Shown: in pieces, positions 45,935 through 56,509 of the stretch
How the letters are laid out: each line of letters begins with the position of its first letter
How positions within the stretch are numbered: the stretch's first letter is position 1
Origin: Limnohabitans sp. MMS-10A-178
GTDB lineage: Bacteria; Pseudomonadota; Gammaproteobacteria; Burkholderiales; Burkholderiaceae_C
Direction: 5' to 3'
NCBI RefSeq assembly: GCF_003063375.1
Contig: NZ_NERY01000001.1
Location: 372,001 to 436,000 of the forward strand
DNA length: 64,000 nucleotides
Translations under genes and position numbers: made by a program
Notes under the pieces: model-generated
What the model saw: the letters and a program-made list of their open reading frames with translations, nothing else
Database searches by the model: none
What the model was told of the DNA's origin: nothing

Positions 45935-47452
45935 ATGAAGTACATCCTTGCACTTGACCAAGGCACCACCAGCTCCAGGGCGGTGCTGTTCAATCGCGAT
46001 GCAAAGCCAGTGGCCATCGCGCAACAAGAGTTCACCCAATACTTTCCCAAGCCAGGATGGGTTGAGCACGATGCTCTTGAGATTTGGCAGACGCAAAAAA
46101 AAGTCATGCAAGAGGTGTTGCAAAAGGCGGGCGTTGCTGCTTCTCAAATAGAAGGCATCGGCATTACCAACCAGCGCGAAACCAGCGTGTTGTGGGACCG
46201 CAGAACGGGCCTGCCCATTGCGCCAGCCATCGTTTGGCAAGATCGCAGAACCGCAGGTTTTTGTGACAAGCTCAAAGCCAAAGGTGCTGCCAAGGGCATT
46301 CAACAAAAAACTGGCTTGGTGCTAGACGCTTATTTTTCTGCCACCAAAATTGCGTGGTTGCTTGATCATGTGGCGGGCGCTCGGCGTTTGGCAGCGCAAG
46401 GACATTTGGCCTTTGGCACCATTGACACTTGGCTGATTTGGCAGCTCACTGGCGGCCGGGTTCACGTGACCGATCCCAGCAACGCTTCTCGAACCTTGTT
46501 GTTTAACTTGCACACCCAAGCCTGGGATGCAAGTTTGCTCCAACAATTCAATATCCCCTTTTCAATCTTGCCGCAGGTGGTGCCCAGCAGTGGTGTGCTG
46601 GCCGAAATAGATGCGCATCTTTTGGGTGCTTCGATTCCCATCGCGGGGCTGGCGGGTGACCAGCAGGCGGCCACTTTTGGACAAGCATGTTTTACGCCCG
46701 GCATGGCCAAGAACACCTATGGCACGGGCTGTTTCATGCTCATGAACACCGGTCATGTGCCAGTTCAAAGTCGGCATCAACTGCTCACCACGGTAGCTTG
46801 GCAAGGCCCTCCAACAACTGACTCTTGGCGTTCAACCGCATATGCATTAGAGGGCTCTGTGTTCATGGCTGGCGCCACGGTGCAATGGTTGCGGGATGGT
46901 TTGCAAATCATTCAAAACGCCAGCGACATTGAAGCGCTGGCGGCCAGCGTTTCCGATACGGGCGATGTTTTTTTGGTACCTGCCTTCGCAGGCTTGGGAG
47001 CGCCCGATTGGGATGGCCAAGCGCGTGGCACTTTGGTGGGCATGACGCGCGGTACCACGCGCGCCCACATTGCGCGTGCAGCCCTCGAGGCCATTGCTTG
47101 GCAGGTGGCCGATATTTTTTCTGCCATGTCCAAAGACAGCGGCTTGCCATTGACGGAGTTGCGGGTAGACGGCGGTGCCAGCCGAAACAATTTACTCATG
47201 CAGATGCAAGCCGATGCATTGGGTGTGCCAGTGGTGCGCGCCAGCGTTTCTGAAACCACGGCTTTGGGTGCTGCTTATTTGGCGGGTCTGGCCACAGGAT
47301 TCTGGTCGGGTGCAGACGAAATTTCGGCGCAGTGGTCGCAAGATCGAAAATTTGTCCCAAATATCAGTTTGCGTGCAGCACAAGCTAGACGGGCCGGTCA
47401 TGCGCGCTGGCGCGAAGCAGTTGCGCGCGCGCGGTCTTGGGCGAAAGATTAA
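45935..47452 (+). CDS. glpK: Glycerol kinase
   Basis: A 505-residue FGGY-family kinase phosphorylating glycerol to glycerol 3-phosphate. It begins [18 protein letters not shown] (ATP-phosphate site) and has [18 protein letters not shown], the catalytic base region [29 protein letters not shown], and the FGGY-type [17 protein letters not shown]. The ATG at 45935 fits the family start exactly. glpD follows after eight bases, so the pair makes one catabolic unit. No glpF or glpR is visible. Confidence 0.97.
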   Translation: MKYILALDQGTTSSRAVLFNRDAKPVAIAQQEFTQYFPKPGWVEHDALEIWQTQKKVMQEVLQKAGVAASQIEGIGITNQRETSVLWDRRTGLPIAPAIVWQDRRTAGFCDKLKAKGAAKGIQQKTGLVLDAYFSATKIAWLLDHVAGARRLAAQGHLAFGTIDTWLIWQLTGGRVHVTDPSNASRTLLFNLHTQAWDASLLQQFNIPFSILPQVVPSSGVLAEIDAHLLGASIPIAGLAGDQQAATFGQACFTPGMAKNTYGTGCFMLMNTGHVPVQSRHQLLTTVAWQGPPTTDSWRSTAYALEGSVFMAGATVQWLRDGLQIIQNASDIEALAASVSDTGDVFLVPAFAGLGAPDWDGQARGTLVGMTRGTTRAHIARAALEAIAWQVADIFSAMSKDSGLPLTELRVDGGASRNNLLMQMQADALGVPVVRASVSETTALGAAYLAGLATGFWSGADEISAQWSQDRKFVPNISLRAAQARRAGHARWREAVARARSWAKD

Positions 47453-47460
47453 ATGAAGGC

Positions 47461-49062
47461 ATGAATCCTTTGTTGACCAACAGAGCGCAGTTGCTGGCTC
47501 AACTCGACCATGCGCCAGAGTTTGACTTGGCCATCATTGGAGGCGGCGCCACCGGCCTGGGTGTCGCCGTGGATGCGGCTGTGCGCGGCTTGAAAGTGGT
47601 GCTCTTGGAGGCGCACGACTTTGCCAAAGGCACTTCATCACGCTCCACCAAATTGGTTCATGGCGGTGTGCGTTATTTGGCGCAAGGCCAGTTGCCTTTG
47701 GTGAGGGAAGCTTTGCGAGAGCGAAAAAATCTGCTTGCCAATGCGCCCCACCTGGTTCAGCCCATGCCCTTTGTGATGCCCGCTTATCGGCGAAAAGACC
47801 AATGGCTTTATGGCCTGGGCTTGAAGCTTTATGACCTGTTGGCAGGGCACGCTAGGCTAGGGCCAACGCGCTTTTTAAACCATGCCGAAACTGTGCGGGC
47901 TTTGCCAGGCGTCAGGGTGACGCACTTGGTGGGGGGTGTTCAGTATTGGGACGGCCAGTTTGACGATGCCCGTTTGGCCTTGGCCTTGGCGCGCACGGCT
48001 GCTGCCCACGGCGCAATGCTGTTCAACCATATGCCCGTCAAAGGCTTTGTAACGGAGCATCCGGCGGGGCGCATCAAAGGCTTGATCTGCCAAGACGCCG
48101 AAACGGGGCAAGAGCGCACACTGAAAGCGCGTTGCGTGGTCAATGCCACGGGCGTCTGGGTGGACCAAATTGAGGCCATGCTACACACCGCGCCAGGCAA
48201 TGCCGCCGATGTCAAATTGCCGCAAGCAGTGAGGCCAAGCCAAGGCGTTCATTTGGTGGTGGACGCATCCTTCTGGCCGGGTTCATCGGCCTTGTTGGTG
48301 CCGCACACCCAAGATGGCCGCGTTTTGTTTGCTGTGCCTTGGCAAGGCAAAGTGTTGTTGGGCACTACAGACACGCCCAAAGCCCAAGTGGAATGGGAGC
48401 CGCAGGCGCTAGAGTCTGAAATTGAGCAAATTTTGCAAGAGGCAGCCAAATATTTGGTCAAAGTGCCTCAGCGCTCGGATGTGACCAGTGTGTGGGCTGG
48501 GCTGAGGCCCTTGGCGCGAAAAGCGCAAACCTCGCAAGATCAAGGCGCCACTCAAAGCGTGAGCCGAGAACACACCGTGAAAGTGGCCACCAATGGTTTG
48601 GTTTCAGTTACGGGCGGCAAGTGGACCACTTACCGTGCCATGGCCGCCGATGTCATGCAAGCCATTCGCCAAGCCCAGCTGCTTTCATTGACCTCGGATG
48701 ATGTTACCGCCCAGACCAAGCTGTGGGGAGCGCCTAGCCCTGATGCCGACAGTGGTTTATCCAGCGAACAAGGTCAATACGCCAGATATGGCTCAGAAGC
48801 CGAAATGTTGGCCACCTTGCCGGGAGCGCAGCATTGGCTTGCGCCTCATTTAAATGAGGCCATGGTCAGGTTTGCAGCCCGCTTTGAATATGCGAGAACC
48901 GTGGAAGACGTGTTGGCGCGCCGAAATCGCTTGCTGTTCTTAGATGCCACTGCGGCACTGGCCGTGGCGCCCCAGGTGGCAGAAATTCTGAGCTCAGAAA
49001 CGGGGGTGACACCCCAATTGGCGGCTTTCGAGGCCCTGGCAAAGTCCTATCAAATGCCTTAA
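47461..49062 (+). CDS. glpD: Glycerol-3-phosphate dehydrogenase (aerobic, FAD)
   Basis: A 533-residue membrane-associated flavoenzyme oxidising glycerol 3-phosphate to DHAP and passing electrons to ubiquinone. The FAD site is DLAIIGGGATGLGVAVDAAVRG. Other GlpD signatures are GTSSRSTKLVHGGVRYL and VSVTGGKWTTYRAMA. The C-terminal helical domain is complete. The ATG at 47461 (MNPLLTN) is preferred. It ends 231 bp before the ribosomal gene rplN. Confidence 0.96.
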   Translation: MNPLLTNRAQLLAQLDHAPEFDLAIIGGGATGLGVAVDAAVRGLKVVLLEAHDFAKGTSSRSTKLVHGGVRYLAQGQLPLVREALRERKNLLANAPHLVQPMPFVMPAYRRKDQWLYGLGLKLYDLLAGHARLGPTRFLNHAETVRALPGVRVTHLVGGVQYWDGQFDDARLALALARTAAAHGAMLFNHMPVKGFVTEHPAGRIKGLICQDAETGQERTLKARCVVNATGVWVDQIEAMLHTAPGNAADVKLPQAVRPSQGVHLVVDASFWPGSSALLVPHTQDGRVLFAVPWQGKVLLGTTDTPKAQVEWEPQALESEIEQILQEAAKYLVKVPQRSDVTSVWAGLRPLARKAQTSQDQGATQSVSREHTVKVATNGLVSVTGGKWTTYRAMAADVMQAIRQAQLLSLTSDDVTAQTKLWGAPSPDADSGLSSEQGQYARYGSEAEMLATLPGAQHWLAPHLNEAMVRFAARFEYARTVEDVLARRNRLLFLDATAALAVAPQVAEILSSETGVTPQLAAFEALAKSYQMP

Positions 49063-49097
49063 ATGCATATTTCCATCGCTTTTTCACTCAAAAAGTG

Positions 49098-49125
49098 TTG
49101 ACACAGGCCATAAATGTTGTAATAT
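49098..49125 (+). promoter_or_regulatory. Predicted sigma70 promoter of the spc-alpha ribosomal operon
   Basis: A perfect -35 TTGACA at 49098-49103 is followed after 16 bp by TAATAT at 49120-49125 (four of six to consensus). It lies 36 bp past glpD and would start a transcript near 49132, giving a leader of roughly 160 bases before rplN. Confidence 0.7.
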
Positions 49126-49173
49126 CGCGGGCTTCGCTTTCAAAAAAGGCGGAGTTATCTACCCAAACTAAAG

Positions 49174-49194
49174 CATTGCGAGTGGTTCGCAGTG
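49174..49194 (+). promoter_or_regulatory. Hairpin in the rplN leader
   Basis: CATTGCGA and TCGCAGTG pair to an 8-bp stem (one G-U) with a five-base loop GTGGT, inside the untranslated leader before rplN. There is no T-run after it, so it is not a terminator. It may take part in ribosomal-protein feedback control, but no known protein-binding motif was recognised. Confidence 0.45.
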
Positions 49195-49293
49195 TGGATG
49201 ACGGGTCCAAGACTGATCTTGGTGCTTTTGAAAATCAAACTAAAAAGTTCTGATTTTTGGGGGTGCACAAGGTGCAAGTTGGGAAATATTGAA

Positions 49294-49662
49294 ATGATTC
49301 AGACAGAAACTCGGTTGGATGTTGCCGACAACACCGGCGCTAAGTCCGTCCTTTGCATCAAGGTGCTTGGCGGATCTAAACGTCGTTACGCCAGTGTTGG
49401 CGACATTATCAAAGTGAGCATCAAAGAAGCTGCGCCCCGTGGCCGCGTCAAAAAAGGCGAGGTTTACAGTGCTGTGGTCGTTCGTACAGCCAAGGGCATT
49501 CGCCGTGGTGATGGCTCACTCGTTAAATTCGATGGCAATGCAGCAGTTTTGCTCAATGCCAAGTTGGAGCCTATTGGCACCCGCATCTTCGGCCCAGTCA
49601 CGCGTGAATTGCGTACTGAGAAGTTCATGAAGATCGTGTCCTTGGCACCTGAAGTTCTTTAA
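49294..49662 (+). CDS. rplN: 50S ribosomal protein L14
   Basis: A 122-residue L14 with the invariant start [17 protein letters not shown] and the signature [19 protein letters not shown]. It is complete. It is the first gene of the ribosomal run here; rpsQ, normally just upstream, is absent and glpD is there instead. The frame is open upstream to 49192 but only the ATG at 49294 fits the family. Confidence 0.98.
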   Translation: MIQTETRLDVADNTGAKSVLCIKVLGGSKRRYASVGDIIKVSIKEAAPRGRVKKGEVYSAVVVRTAKGIRRGDGSLVKFDGNAAVLLNAKLEPIGTRIFGPVTRELRTEKFMKIVSLAPEVL

Positions 49663-49671
49663 GGACACGCC

Positions 49672-49992
49672 ATGAACAAGATTCGCAAAGGTGATCAAGT
49701 GATCGTCATCGCCGGTCGTGACAAAGGCAAGCGCGGCACCGTGTCGCTCCGTGCCGATGACTCGCATGTGGTGATTGAAGGTATCAACCTGGTTAAAAAG
49801 CATGCCAAGCCAAACCCTATGAAGGGCATCAACGGCGGCATTATTGAAAAGACCATGCCTATTCATCAGTCCAATGTTGCTATTTTCAATGCAGCAACAG
49901 GCAAGGCTGATCGCGTGGGCATTAAGTTGTTGGCCGATGGCAAGCGCGTTCGCGTTTACAAGTCCAGCGGCGAAGAAATCAAGGTGGCATAA
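49672..49992 (+). CDS. rplX: 50S ribosomal protein L24
   Basis: A 106-residue L24 with the KOW motif [20 protein letters not shown] at the N-terminus and [12 protein letters not shown]. It initiates 50S assembly by binding the 5' part of 23S rRNA. It starts nine bases after rplN, behind an AAGGA site. Confidence 0.97.
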   Translation: MNKIRKGDQVIVIAGRDKGKRGTVSLRADDSHVVIEGINLVKKHAKPNPMKGINGGIIEKTMPIHQSNVAIFNAATGKADRVGIKLLADGKRVRVYKSSGEEIKVA

Positions 49993-49994
49993 AG

Positions 49995-50534
49995 ATGGCA
50001 CGTCTGCAACAACATTACCGCGAAAAAATCGCACCAGAACTGATGACCAAGTTTGGTTACAAGTCAGTTATGGAAGTTCCCCGCATTACCAAAATCACCC
50101 TCAACATGGGTGTGAGCGAAGCCGTTGCCGATAAAAAGGTCATGGACAGCGCCGTGGGCGACCTCACCAAAATTGCTGGCCAAAAGCCAGTGGTTACCAA
50201 GGCCAAAAAGCCAATCGCCGGTTTCAAAATCCGCGAAGGCCAAGCCATTGGTTGCATGGTCACATTGCGTGGCGTGCAAATGTATGAATTCCTCGATCGC
50301 TTCGTCACCGTGGCTTTGCCCCGTGTGCGCGACTTCCGTGGTATCTCTGGTCGCGCTTTCGACGGCCGTGGTAACTACAACGTCGGTGTGAAAGAGCAAA
50401 TCATTTTCCCTGAAATTGAGTACGACAAGGTTGACGCTTTGCGCGGTCTCAATATCAGCATCACCACGACGGCCAAGACCGACGACGAATGCAAAGCATT
50501 GCTCGCCGGCTTCCGCTTCCCGTTCAAGAACTGA
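49995..50534 (+). CDS. rplE: 50S ribosomal protein L5
   Basis: A 179-residue L5 that binds 5S rRNA in the central protuberance. Family segments are [35 protein letters not shown] and [19 protein letters not shown]. Complete, and only two bases after rplX. Confidence 0.98.
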   Translation: MARLQQHYREKIAPELMTKFGYKSVMEVPRITKITLNMGVSEAVADKKVMDSAVGDLTKIAGQKPVVTKAKKPIAGFKIREGQAIGCMVTLRGVQMYEFLDRFVTVALPRVRDFRGISGRAFDGRGNYNVGVKEQIIFPEIEYDKVDALRGLNISITTTAKTDDECKALLAGFRFPFKN

Positions 50535-50542
50535 GGTGACAC

Positions 50543-50848
50543 GTGGCTAAAGTAGCATTGATCGAGCGCGAGCTCAAGCGAGACAAATTGGTAGCCAAGT
50601 ACGCGGCTAAACACGCGGAATTGAAAGCCATTTCTCAAGATCCAAAACGCAGCGACGAAGAGCGCGCAGCAGCCCGTTTGGGCCTGCAAAAGCTTCCACG
50701 CAACGCAAACCCAACACGTCAACGTAACCGCTGTGCCATCACTGGCCGCCCACGTGGTACGTTCCGTCAATTCGGCCTCGGCCGCGCCAAAATTCGCGAA
50801 TTAGCCTTCCAAGGCAACATTCCTGGCGTGACCAAAGCCAGCTGGTAA
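50543..50848 (+). CDS. rpsN: 30S ribosomal protein S14
   Basis: A 101-residue S14 of the long, zinc-free type: the CxxC pairs of the short form are missing and the conserved [20 protein letters not shown] is present. Translation starts at GTG (50543) behind a TGAGGTG site. Confidence 0.97.
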   Translation: MAKVALIERELKRDKLVAKYAAKHAELKAISQDPKRSDEERAAARLGLQKLPRNANPTRQRNRCAITGRPRGTFRQFGLGRAKIRELAFQGNIPGVTKASW

Positions 50849-50867
50849 TCGGCAGAGGAGATACAAC

Positions 50868-51263
50868 ATGAGCATGAGTGATCCCATTGCCGACTTGCTG
50901 ACTCGCATCCGCAACGCCCAAATGGTGGCCAAGGCCTCCGTTTCAATTCCCTCTTCCAAAGTGAAGGTGGCCATTGCCCAGGTGTTGAAAGATGAAGGTT
51001 ACATCGACGGCTTCCAAGTCAAAACAGAGGGCGGCAAGTCCGAACTCTCCATTGCCCTGAAGTACTACGCAGGTCGCCCTGTGATTGAACGCATCGAGCG
51101 CGTCAGTCGCCCTGGCCTTCGCGTTTACAAAGGCCGCGATGCCATTCCACAAGTCCTCAACGGTTTGGGCGTGGCCATCGTCACCACACCCCAGGGCGTG
51201 ATGACCGATCGCAAAGCGCGTGCAGCCGGTGTCGGCGGCGAAGTTCTTTGCTACGTCGCTTAA
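50868..51263 (+). CDS. rpsH: 30S ribosomal protein S8
   Basis: A 131-residue S8, starting [19 protein letters not shown] and ending in the typical GGEVLCYVA. In Escherichia coli S8 is the translational repressor of the spc operon, binding a site in the rplE start region. Whether the rplE start here holds such a site was not established. Confidence 0.98.
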   Translation: MSMSDPIADLLTRIRNAQMVAKASVSIPSSKVKVAIAQVLKDEGYIDGFQVKTEGGKSELSIALKYYAGRPVIERIERVSRPGLRVYKGRDAIPQVLNGLGVAIVTTPQGVMTDRKARAAGVGGEVLCYVA

Positions 51264-51282
51264 GCGCAGGAGAGACTAAAAA

Positions 51283-51816
51283 ATGTCCCGAGTTGGAAAA
51301 ATGCCTGTGACCATCCCCGCTGGTGTGGATGTGTCTATCAAAGAAGACCAAATCAGTGTCAAAGGAACTGGCGGCACGCTTGCCACCGCTTCTAGCCTGT
51401 TGGTCAAAGTGAACAATGACAACGGTATGATGACCTTCATTCCGGTCAACGATTCCCGTGAAGCCAATGCCATGAGCGGCACCATGCGTCAGCTGGTCAA
51501 CAACATGGTGATCGGTGTGACCAAAGGCTTTGAGAAAAAGCTCAACCTCATTGGCGTGGGTTACAAAGCTGCTGCCCAAGGCAACAAGTTGAACTTGGCG
51601 GTTGGTTATTCGCACCCTGTCAACATTGACATGCCTGCTGGCATCAAGGTCGAAACACCTGCGCCAACCGAAATCATCATCAAAGGCGCTGACCGCCAAC
51701 GTGTGGGTCAAATCGCTGCTGAGATTCGTGCTGTTCGTCCTCCCGAGCCTTACAAAGGCAAAGGCATCCGTTATTCGGATGAGAAGATCACGATCAAAGA
51801 GACCAAGAAGAAATAA
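51283..51816 (+). CDS. rplF: 50S ribosomal protein L6
   Basis: A 177-residue L6 with two similar domains and the C-terminal signature [14 protein letters not shown]. It starts [15 protein letters not shown]. Complete, and 19 bp after rpsH. Confidence 0.98.
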   Translation: MSRVGKMPVTIPAGVDVSIKEDQISVKGTGGTLATASSLLVKVNNDNGMMTFIPVNDSREANAMSGTMRQLVNNMVIGVTKGFEKKLNLIGVGYKAAAQGNKLNLAVGYSHPVNIDMPAGIKVETPAPTEIIIKGADRQRVGQIAAEIRAVRPPEPYKGKGIRYSDEKITIKETKKK

Positions 51817-51827
51817 GGAGCTGCATC

Positions 51828-52193
51828 ATGTTGACCAAAAAAGAGCAGCGTCTCCGTCGTGCACGTCAAACACGCATCCGCATTGCACAGCAAGGCGTGG
51901 CACGTTTGACTGTGAACCGTACCAATCTTCACATTTATGCCAGCGTCGTTTCCGGCGACGGCAGCAAAGTGTTGGCCAGTGCCTCTACCGCCGAAGCCGA
52001 TGTTCGCAAAGAACTCGGCGCAGCCGGCAAGGGTGGCAACGCCAATGCAGCCCAATTGATCGGCAAGCGCATCGCTGAAAAAGCGAAAGCTGCTGGTGTT
52101 GAAAAAGTGGCTTTTGACCGCGCAGGTTTTGCATTCCACGGTCGTGTCAAAGCTTTGGCTGAAGCCGCTCGCGAAGCTGGCTTGCAGTTCTAA
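51828..52193 (+). CDS. rplR: 50S ribosomal protein L18
   Basis: A 121-residue L18 with a basic N-terminus ([18 protein letters not shown]) and the C-terminal [28 protein letters not shown]-type ending of the family. It binds 5S rRNA together with L5 and L25. Confidence 0.97.
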   Translation: MLTKKEQRLRRARQTRIRIAQQGVARLTVNRTNLHIYASVVSGDGSKVLASASTAEADVRKELGAAGKGGNANAAQLIGKRIAEKAKAAGVEKVAFDRAGFAFHGRVKALAEAAREAGLQF

Positions 52194-52211
52194 ACGGATC
52201 GGAAATTACAA

Positions 52212-52730
52212 ATGGCTAAGTTTCAGGCAAAAGCACAAGGTGACGGTCCAGAAGACGGTCTCCGCGAAAAAATGATCGCGGTCAACCGCGTGACCAAGGT
52301 TGTGAAGGGTGGACGTATTTTGGCGTTCGCAGCACTCACAGTCGTGGGCGATGGCGATGGCAAAGTGGGCATGGGCAAAGGCAAATCGAAAGAAGTGCCA
52401 GCCGCTGTTCAAAAAGCCATGGAAGAAGCACGTCGCAACTTGCAAAAAGTGTCGCTCAAAAACGGCACCATTCATCACACCGTTTACGGTCACCACGGTG
52501 CAGCGCGCGTTTTCATGGCGCCCGCTCCCAAGGGTACTGGCATCATTGCCGGCGGCCCAATGCGTGCTGTTTTCGAAGTGATGGGTATCACTGACATCGT
52601 GGCCAAAAGCCATGGCTCGTCAAACCCTTACAACATGGTTCGCGCTACTTTAGACGCTCTGACTCAATGCACAACGGCATATGAGATTGCCTCCAAGCGT
52701 GGCAAGAGCGTTGAAGACATCTTCGCTTAA
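52212..52730 (+). CDS. rpsE: 30S ribosomal protein S5
   Basis: A 172-residue S5 with the signature [20 protein letters not shown] and the second domain [18 protein letters not shown]. It helps maintain decoding accuracy. Complete, in the usual place between rplR and rpmD. Confidence 0.98.
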   Translation: MAKFQAKAQGDGPEDGLREKMIAVNRVTKVVKGGRILAFAALTVVGDGDGKVGMGKGKSKEVPAAVQKAMEEARRNLQKVSLKNGTIHHTVYGHHGAARVFMAPAPKGTGIIAGGPMRAVFEVMGITDIVAKSHGSSNPYNMVRATLDALTQCTTAYEIASKRGKSVEDIFA

Positions 52731-52747
52731 ACCAAAAAGGCATCAAG

Positions 52748-52933
52748 ATGACAACACAACAACAAACCGTCAAGGTCCAATTGGTTCGCAGCCCTATCGG
52801 TTGCAAACAAGACCACCGCGACACCGTTCGGGGTCTGGGCTTGCGCAAGCTCAACAGCGTCAGCGAATTGCAGGACACACCTTCAGTTCGCGGCATGATC
52901 AACAAGATCAGCTATCTGGTCAAAGTTCTCTGA
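52748..52933 (+). CDS. rpmD: 50S ribosomal protein L30
   Basis: A 61-residue L30 with [20 protein letters not shown] and [16 protein letters not shown]. Complete, with 17 bp before and 10 bp after it. Confidence 0.96.
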   Translation: MTTQQQTVKVQLVRSPIGCKQDHRDTVRGLGLRKLNSVSELQDTPSVRGMINKISYLVKVL

Positions 52934-52943
52934 GGTAATTCTG

Positions 52944-53375
52944 ATGGAACTCAATAGTATTAAACCTGCAGCTGGCGCCAAACACGCCAAGCGTCGCGTT
53001 GGCCGTGGCATTGGTTCAGGCTTGGGTAAAACCGCTGGTCGTGGCCACAAAGGTCAAAAATCTCGTTCAGGCGGCTACCACAAAGTTGGTTTCGAAGGCG
53101 GTCAAATGCCTTTGCAGCGTCGTCTGCCCAAGCGTGGCTTCAAGTCTCAACTCTTGAAGTTCAACGCCGAAGTCACATTGACTGCCCTCGACAAACTCGG
53201 CTTGCCCGAAGTTGACTTGTTGGCACTCAAGCAAGCTGGCTTGGTTGGCGAGTTGGCCAAAGTGGTCAAGGTCGTTAAAACCGGCGCGTTAACCAAGGCT
53301 GTCAAGTTGACTGGCATTGGCGCAACAGCAGGTGCGAAAGCAGCCATTGAAGCTGCTGGCGGATCTTTGGCCTAA
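52944..53375 (+). CDS. rplO: 50S ribosomal protein L15
   Basis: A 143-residue L15 with the Gly/Arg/Lys-rich N-terminal extension ([22 protein letters not shown]) and [17 protein letters not shown]. Complete. Confidence 0.98.
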   Translation: MELNSIKPAAGAKHAKRRVGRGIGSGLGKTAGRGHKGQKSRSGGYHKVGFEGGQMPLQRRLPKRGFKSQLLKFNAEVTLTALDKLGLPEVDLLALKQAGLVGELAKVVKVVKTGALTKAVKLTGIGATAGAKAAIEAAGGSLA

Positions 53376-53413
53376 TCGGCCAAGAATTTACAACGTTTCA
53401 AAAGAGATAAGCA

Positions 53414-54736
53414 GTGGTCACTAGCGCAACAACAGCAAACAAAGGCAAGTACGGAGACTTGAGTCGCCGTCTCGTCTTCTTGTTGTTCGCCCTGGTGGTT
53501 TACCGTGTGGGTGCGCACATTCCTGTTCCAGGCATTGACCCCGCACAACTGCAACAACTCTTCAATGGTCAGCAGGGCGGCATCCTGAGTTTGTTCAACA
53601 TGTTCTCTGGTGGTGCCTTGTCGCGCTTCACAGTGTTCGCGTTGGGCATCATGCCTTACATCTCTGCGTCCATCATCATGCAATTGCTCACCTATGTCTT
53701 GCCTGCATTCGAGCAGCTCAAGAAAGAGGGCGAAGCAGGGCGTCGCAAAATTACTCAGTACACCCGCTTTGGCACCTTGGGCTTGGCGCTGTTCCAGTCG
53801 CTGGGCATTGCCATGGCCTTGGAAGCCTCTGCAGGCTTGGTCATTGCCCCCGGTTTTGGTTTCCGCATGACAGCCGTTGTGAGTTTGACTGCGGGCACCA
53901 TGTTCCTCATGTGGTTGGGCGAGCAAATTACCGAGCGCGGTTTGGGCAACGGTATTTCTATTCTTATTTTTGCTGGTATTGCTGCAGGACTGCCAAGCTC
54001 TATCGGTGGTTTGTTGGAGTTGGTTCGCACAGGCGCCATGGGCCCTCTGGTTTCCATCTTCATCATCGTGGTTGTGATGTTGGTCACTTATTTTGTGGTC
54101 TTCGTTGAGCGCGGCCAGCGCAAAATATTGGTCAACTATGCTCGCCGTCAGGTGGGCAACAAGGTGTATGGCGGTCAATCGTCACACCTGCCCCTGAAGC
54201 TCAACATGGCGGGTGTCATTCCCCCCATCTTCGCGTCTTCTATCATTTTGTTGCCGGCCACGGTGATCAACTGGTTCAGCTCTGGCGAGTCCAGCAACCC
54301 AGTGGTGTTGTTCATGAAAGATGTGGCCTCTACACTCACACCAGGTCAGCCGATCTATGTGATGTTCTATGCAGCTGCCATTATTTTCTTCTGCTTTTTC
54401 TACACAGCCTTGGTGTTCAACAGCCGCGAAACGGCCGACAACCTCAAGAAGAGTGGTGCGTTCATCCCCGGCATTCGTCCCGGTGACCACACTGCCAAAT
54501 ACATTGACAAGATTTTGGTGCGCTTGACATTGGCCGGTGCCGTGTACATCACCTTTGTCTGTCTCTTGCCCGAATTCCTGATCTTGAAGTACAACGTGCC
54601 GTTCTATTTTGGCGGCACCTCACTTCTGATCATTGTTGTGGTGACCATGGATTTCATGGCACAAGTTCAGAACTACATGATGTCTCAGCAGTATGACTCG
54701 CTCCTCAAAAAGGCGAACTTCAAAACAACGCTGTGA
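53414..54736 (+). CDS. secY: Protein translocase subunit SecY
   Basis: A 440-residue, ten-helix channel subunit of the Sec translocon. Signatures are [28 protein letters not shown], the plug-side [27 protein letters not shown], and the cytoplasmic loop [19 protein letters not shown]. It starts at GTG (53414) behind a GAGATA site. infA, which follows secY in some relatives, is not present; rpmJ follows directly. Confidence 0.98.
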   Translation: MVTSATTANKGKYGDLSRRLVFLLFALVVYRVGAHIPVPGIDPAQLQQLFNGQQGGILSLFNMFSGGALSRFTVFALGIMPYISASIIMQLLTYVLPAFEQLKKEGEAGRRKITQYTRFGTLGLALFQSLGIAMALEASAGLVIAPGFGFRMTAVVSLTAGTMFLMWLGEQITERGLGNGISILIFAGIAAGLPSSIGGLLELVRTGAMGPLVSIFIIVVVMLVTYFVVFVERGQRKILVNYARRQVGNKVYGGQSSHLPLKLNMAGVIPPIFASSIILLPATVINWFSSGESSNPVVLFMKDVASTLTPGQPIYVMFYAAAIIFFCFFYTALVFNSRETADNLKKSGAFIPGIRPGDHTAKYIDKILVRLTLAGAVYITFVCLLPEFLILKYNVPFYFGGTSLLIIVVVTMDFMAQVQNYMMSQQYDSLLKKANFKTTL

Positions 54737-54773
54737 TTGAATTGATAGATAAAAGAGTTTTAGGAGAAATGAA

Positions 54774-54887
54774 ATGAGAGTTTCGGCTTCGGTCAAAAAA
54801 ATTTGCCGCAACTGCAAAGTCATTCGCCGTAAGGGCGTGGTTCGTGTCATCTGCACAGACCCACGTCATAAGCAGCGTCAAGGCTGA
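54774..54887 (+). CDS. rpmJ: 50S ribosomal protein L36
   Basis: A 37-residue protein: [20 protein letters not shown], then [17 protein letters not shown]. The zinc ligands Cys11, Cys14, Cys27 and His32 are all there, so this is the zinc-binding form. A TAGGAGAAATGAA stretch supplies the ribosome binding site. It lies 37 bp after secY and 25 bp before rpsM. Confidence 0.97.
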   Translation: MRVSASVKKICRNCKVIRRKGVVRVICTDPRHKQRQG

Positions 54888-54912
54888 TTGCAAGAGTTAT
54901 TAGAGGACGAAA

Positions 54913-55278
54913 ATGGCACGTATCGCTGGCATCAACATTCCGCCGCACAAGCATACCGAAATTGGCTTGACAGCTATCTTTGGTATCGGTCGCACCCGCG
55001 CTCGCAAAATTTGCGAGGCTTCAGGCATTGCTTATTCCAAAAAGATCAAAGATCTGACGGATGGCGACCTGGAAAAAATTCGCGATCAAATCGCATTGAT
55101 CACCATTGAAGGTGACTTGCGTCGCGAAACAACCATGAACATCAAGCGTTTGATGGACATTGGTTGCTACCGTGGTTTCCGCCACCGCCGTGGTTTGCCC
55201 ATGCGTGGTCAGCGTACTCGCACCAATGCTCGCACTCGCAAGGGTCCGCGCAAAGGCGCTGCAGGCTTGAAGAAATAA
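54913..55278 (+). CDS. rpsM: 30S ribosomal protein S13
   Basis: A 121-residue S13, starting [18 protein letters not shown], with the C-terminal [19 protein letters not shown]. It contacts the tRNAs in the 30S head. It is the first gene of the alpha group. Confidence 0.98.
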   Translation: MARIAGINIPPHKHTEIGLTAIFGIGRTRARKICEASGIAYSKKIKDLTDGDLEKIRDQIALITIEGDLRRETTMNIKRLMDIGCYRGFRHRRGLPMRGQRTRTNARTRKGPRKGAAGLKK

Positions 55279-55297
55279 CAGGGATTGAGAGACCACT

Positions 55298-55702
55298 ATG
55301 GCAAAAGCCCCATCCAATAGCGCCGCACAACGCGTGCGCAAAAAAGTTCGCAAGAACGTTGCCGACGGCATTGCACACGTGCACGCCTCGTTCAACAACA
55401 CCATCATCACCATCACTGATCGCCAAGGCAATGCGTTGTCATGGGCTTCATCAGGTGGTCAAGGTTTCAAAGGTTCACGCAAGTCAACACCGTTTGCAGC
55501 TCAGGTTGCTTCCGAAGTAGCTGGTCGTGCTGCCATTGAGCAAGGCATCAAGAACCTCGACGTCGAGATCAAAGGCCCCGGCCCAGGTCGCGAGTCTTCA
55601 GTTCGTGCATTGGGCGCCTTGGGCATCCGCATCACTTCGATTGCAGACGTCACACCCATGCCACACAATGGCTGCCGCCCTCAAAAGCGTCGCCGTATTT
55701 AA
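55298..55702 (+). CDS. rpsK: 30S ribosomal protein S11
   Basis: A 134-residue S11 with [21 protein letters not shown] and the typical end [18 protein letters not shown]. Complete, and 19 bp after rpsM. Confidence 0.98.
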   Translation: MAKAPSNSAAQRVRKKVRKNVADGIAHVHASFNNTIITITDRQGNALSWASSGGQGFKGSRKSTPFAAQVASEVAGRAAIEQGIKNLDVEIKGPGPGRESSVRALGALGIRITSIADVTPMPHNGCRPQKRRRI

Positions 55703-55782
55703 TTTCAAAGCCCACCGCCATTGCCGTGTTGGCAATGGCTCCCGCATGTCTCATGCGGTAGTTGACAGAAAAGGAAGATCAA

Positions 55783-56406
55783 GTGGCACGTTACCTAGGC
55801 CCTAAGGCCAAACTATCCCGCCGTGAAGGCACAGACCTGTTTTTGAAGAGCGCACGCCGCTCTATCGCAGACAAGTCTAAATTTGACAGCAAGCCCGGCC
55901 AGCACGGCCGCACTTCAGGTCAGCGTACATCAGACTACGGTCTGCAATTGCGTGAAAAGCAAAAAGTGAAACGCATGTACGGTGTGCTCGAGAAGCAGTT
56001 CCGCCGCTATTTCACCGAAGCCGACCGTCGCAAAGGCAACACCGGCTCCAACCTCTTGAGCTTGCTCGAGTCACGCTTGGACAACGTTTGCTACCGCATG
56101 GGCTTTGGCTCTACACGCGCTGAATCACGTCAATTGGTTTCTCACAAAGCTGTGACGGTCAATGGCCAACCAGTGAACATTCCTTCCTACCTCGTCAAAG
56201 CTGGCGATGTGGTGGCAGTTCGCGAAAAATCCAAAAAACAAACACGTGTTTTGGAAGCTTTGCAATTGGCTCAACAAGTTGGCATGCCAGCTTGGGTTGA
56301 AGTCAACATCGAAAAAGTAGAAGGCGTCTTCAAGAAGTCTCCTGATCGTGATGAATTTGCGTCTGACATCAACGAATCATTGATCGTTGAATTGTATTCA
56401 CGCTAA
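55783..56406 (+). CDS. rpsD: 30S ribosomal protein S4
   Basis: A 207-residue S4, starting with a GTG at 55783 ([15 protein letters not shown]) behind AAGGAAG. It contains an S4 RNA-binding domain ([24 protein letters not shown]). In enterics S4 represses the alpha operon. A frame seven codons longer is open but not family-like. Confidence 0.98.
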   Translation: MARYLGPKAKLSRREGTDLFLKSARRSIADKSKFDSKPGQHGRTSGQRTSDYGLQLREKQKVKRMYGVLEKQFRRYFTEADRRKGNTGSNLLSLLESRLDNVCYRMGFGSTRAESRQLVSHKAVTVNGQPVNIPSYLVKAGDVVAVREKSKKQTRVLEALQLAQQVGMPAWVEVNIEKVEGVFKKSPDRDEFASDINESLIVELYSR

Positions 56407-56509
56407 TTTCATCTTGTTTCAATCGTTCCCTCGCTGCGTCGCATCGCAGCTTGGGTGCTTCATCAGCCTTACCGGTGTAACGGACCGGGGGTATTGAGAG
56501 GAAGTCTGA
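56407..56509 (+). other. Gap between rpsD and rpoA with a G/C hairpin
   Basis: This is the longest gap inside the ribosomal run (103 bp). GCTGCG at 56433-56438 and CGCAGC at 56445-56450 form a stem with a six-base loop, without a following T-run. It could be an RNA-processing or stability element that sets RpoA level apart from ribosomal proteins. Confidence 0.45.
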
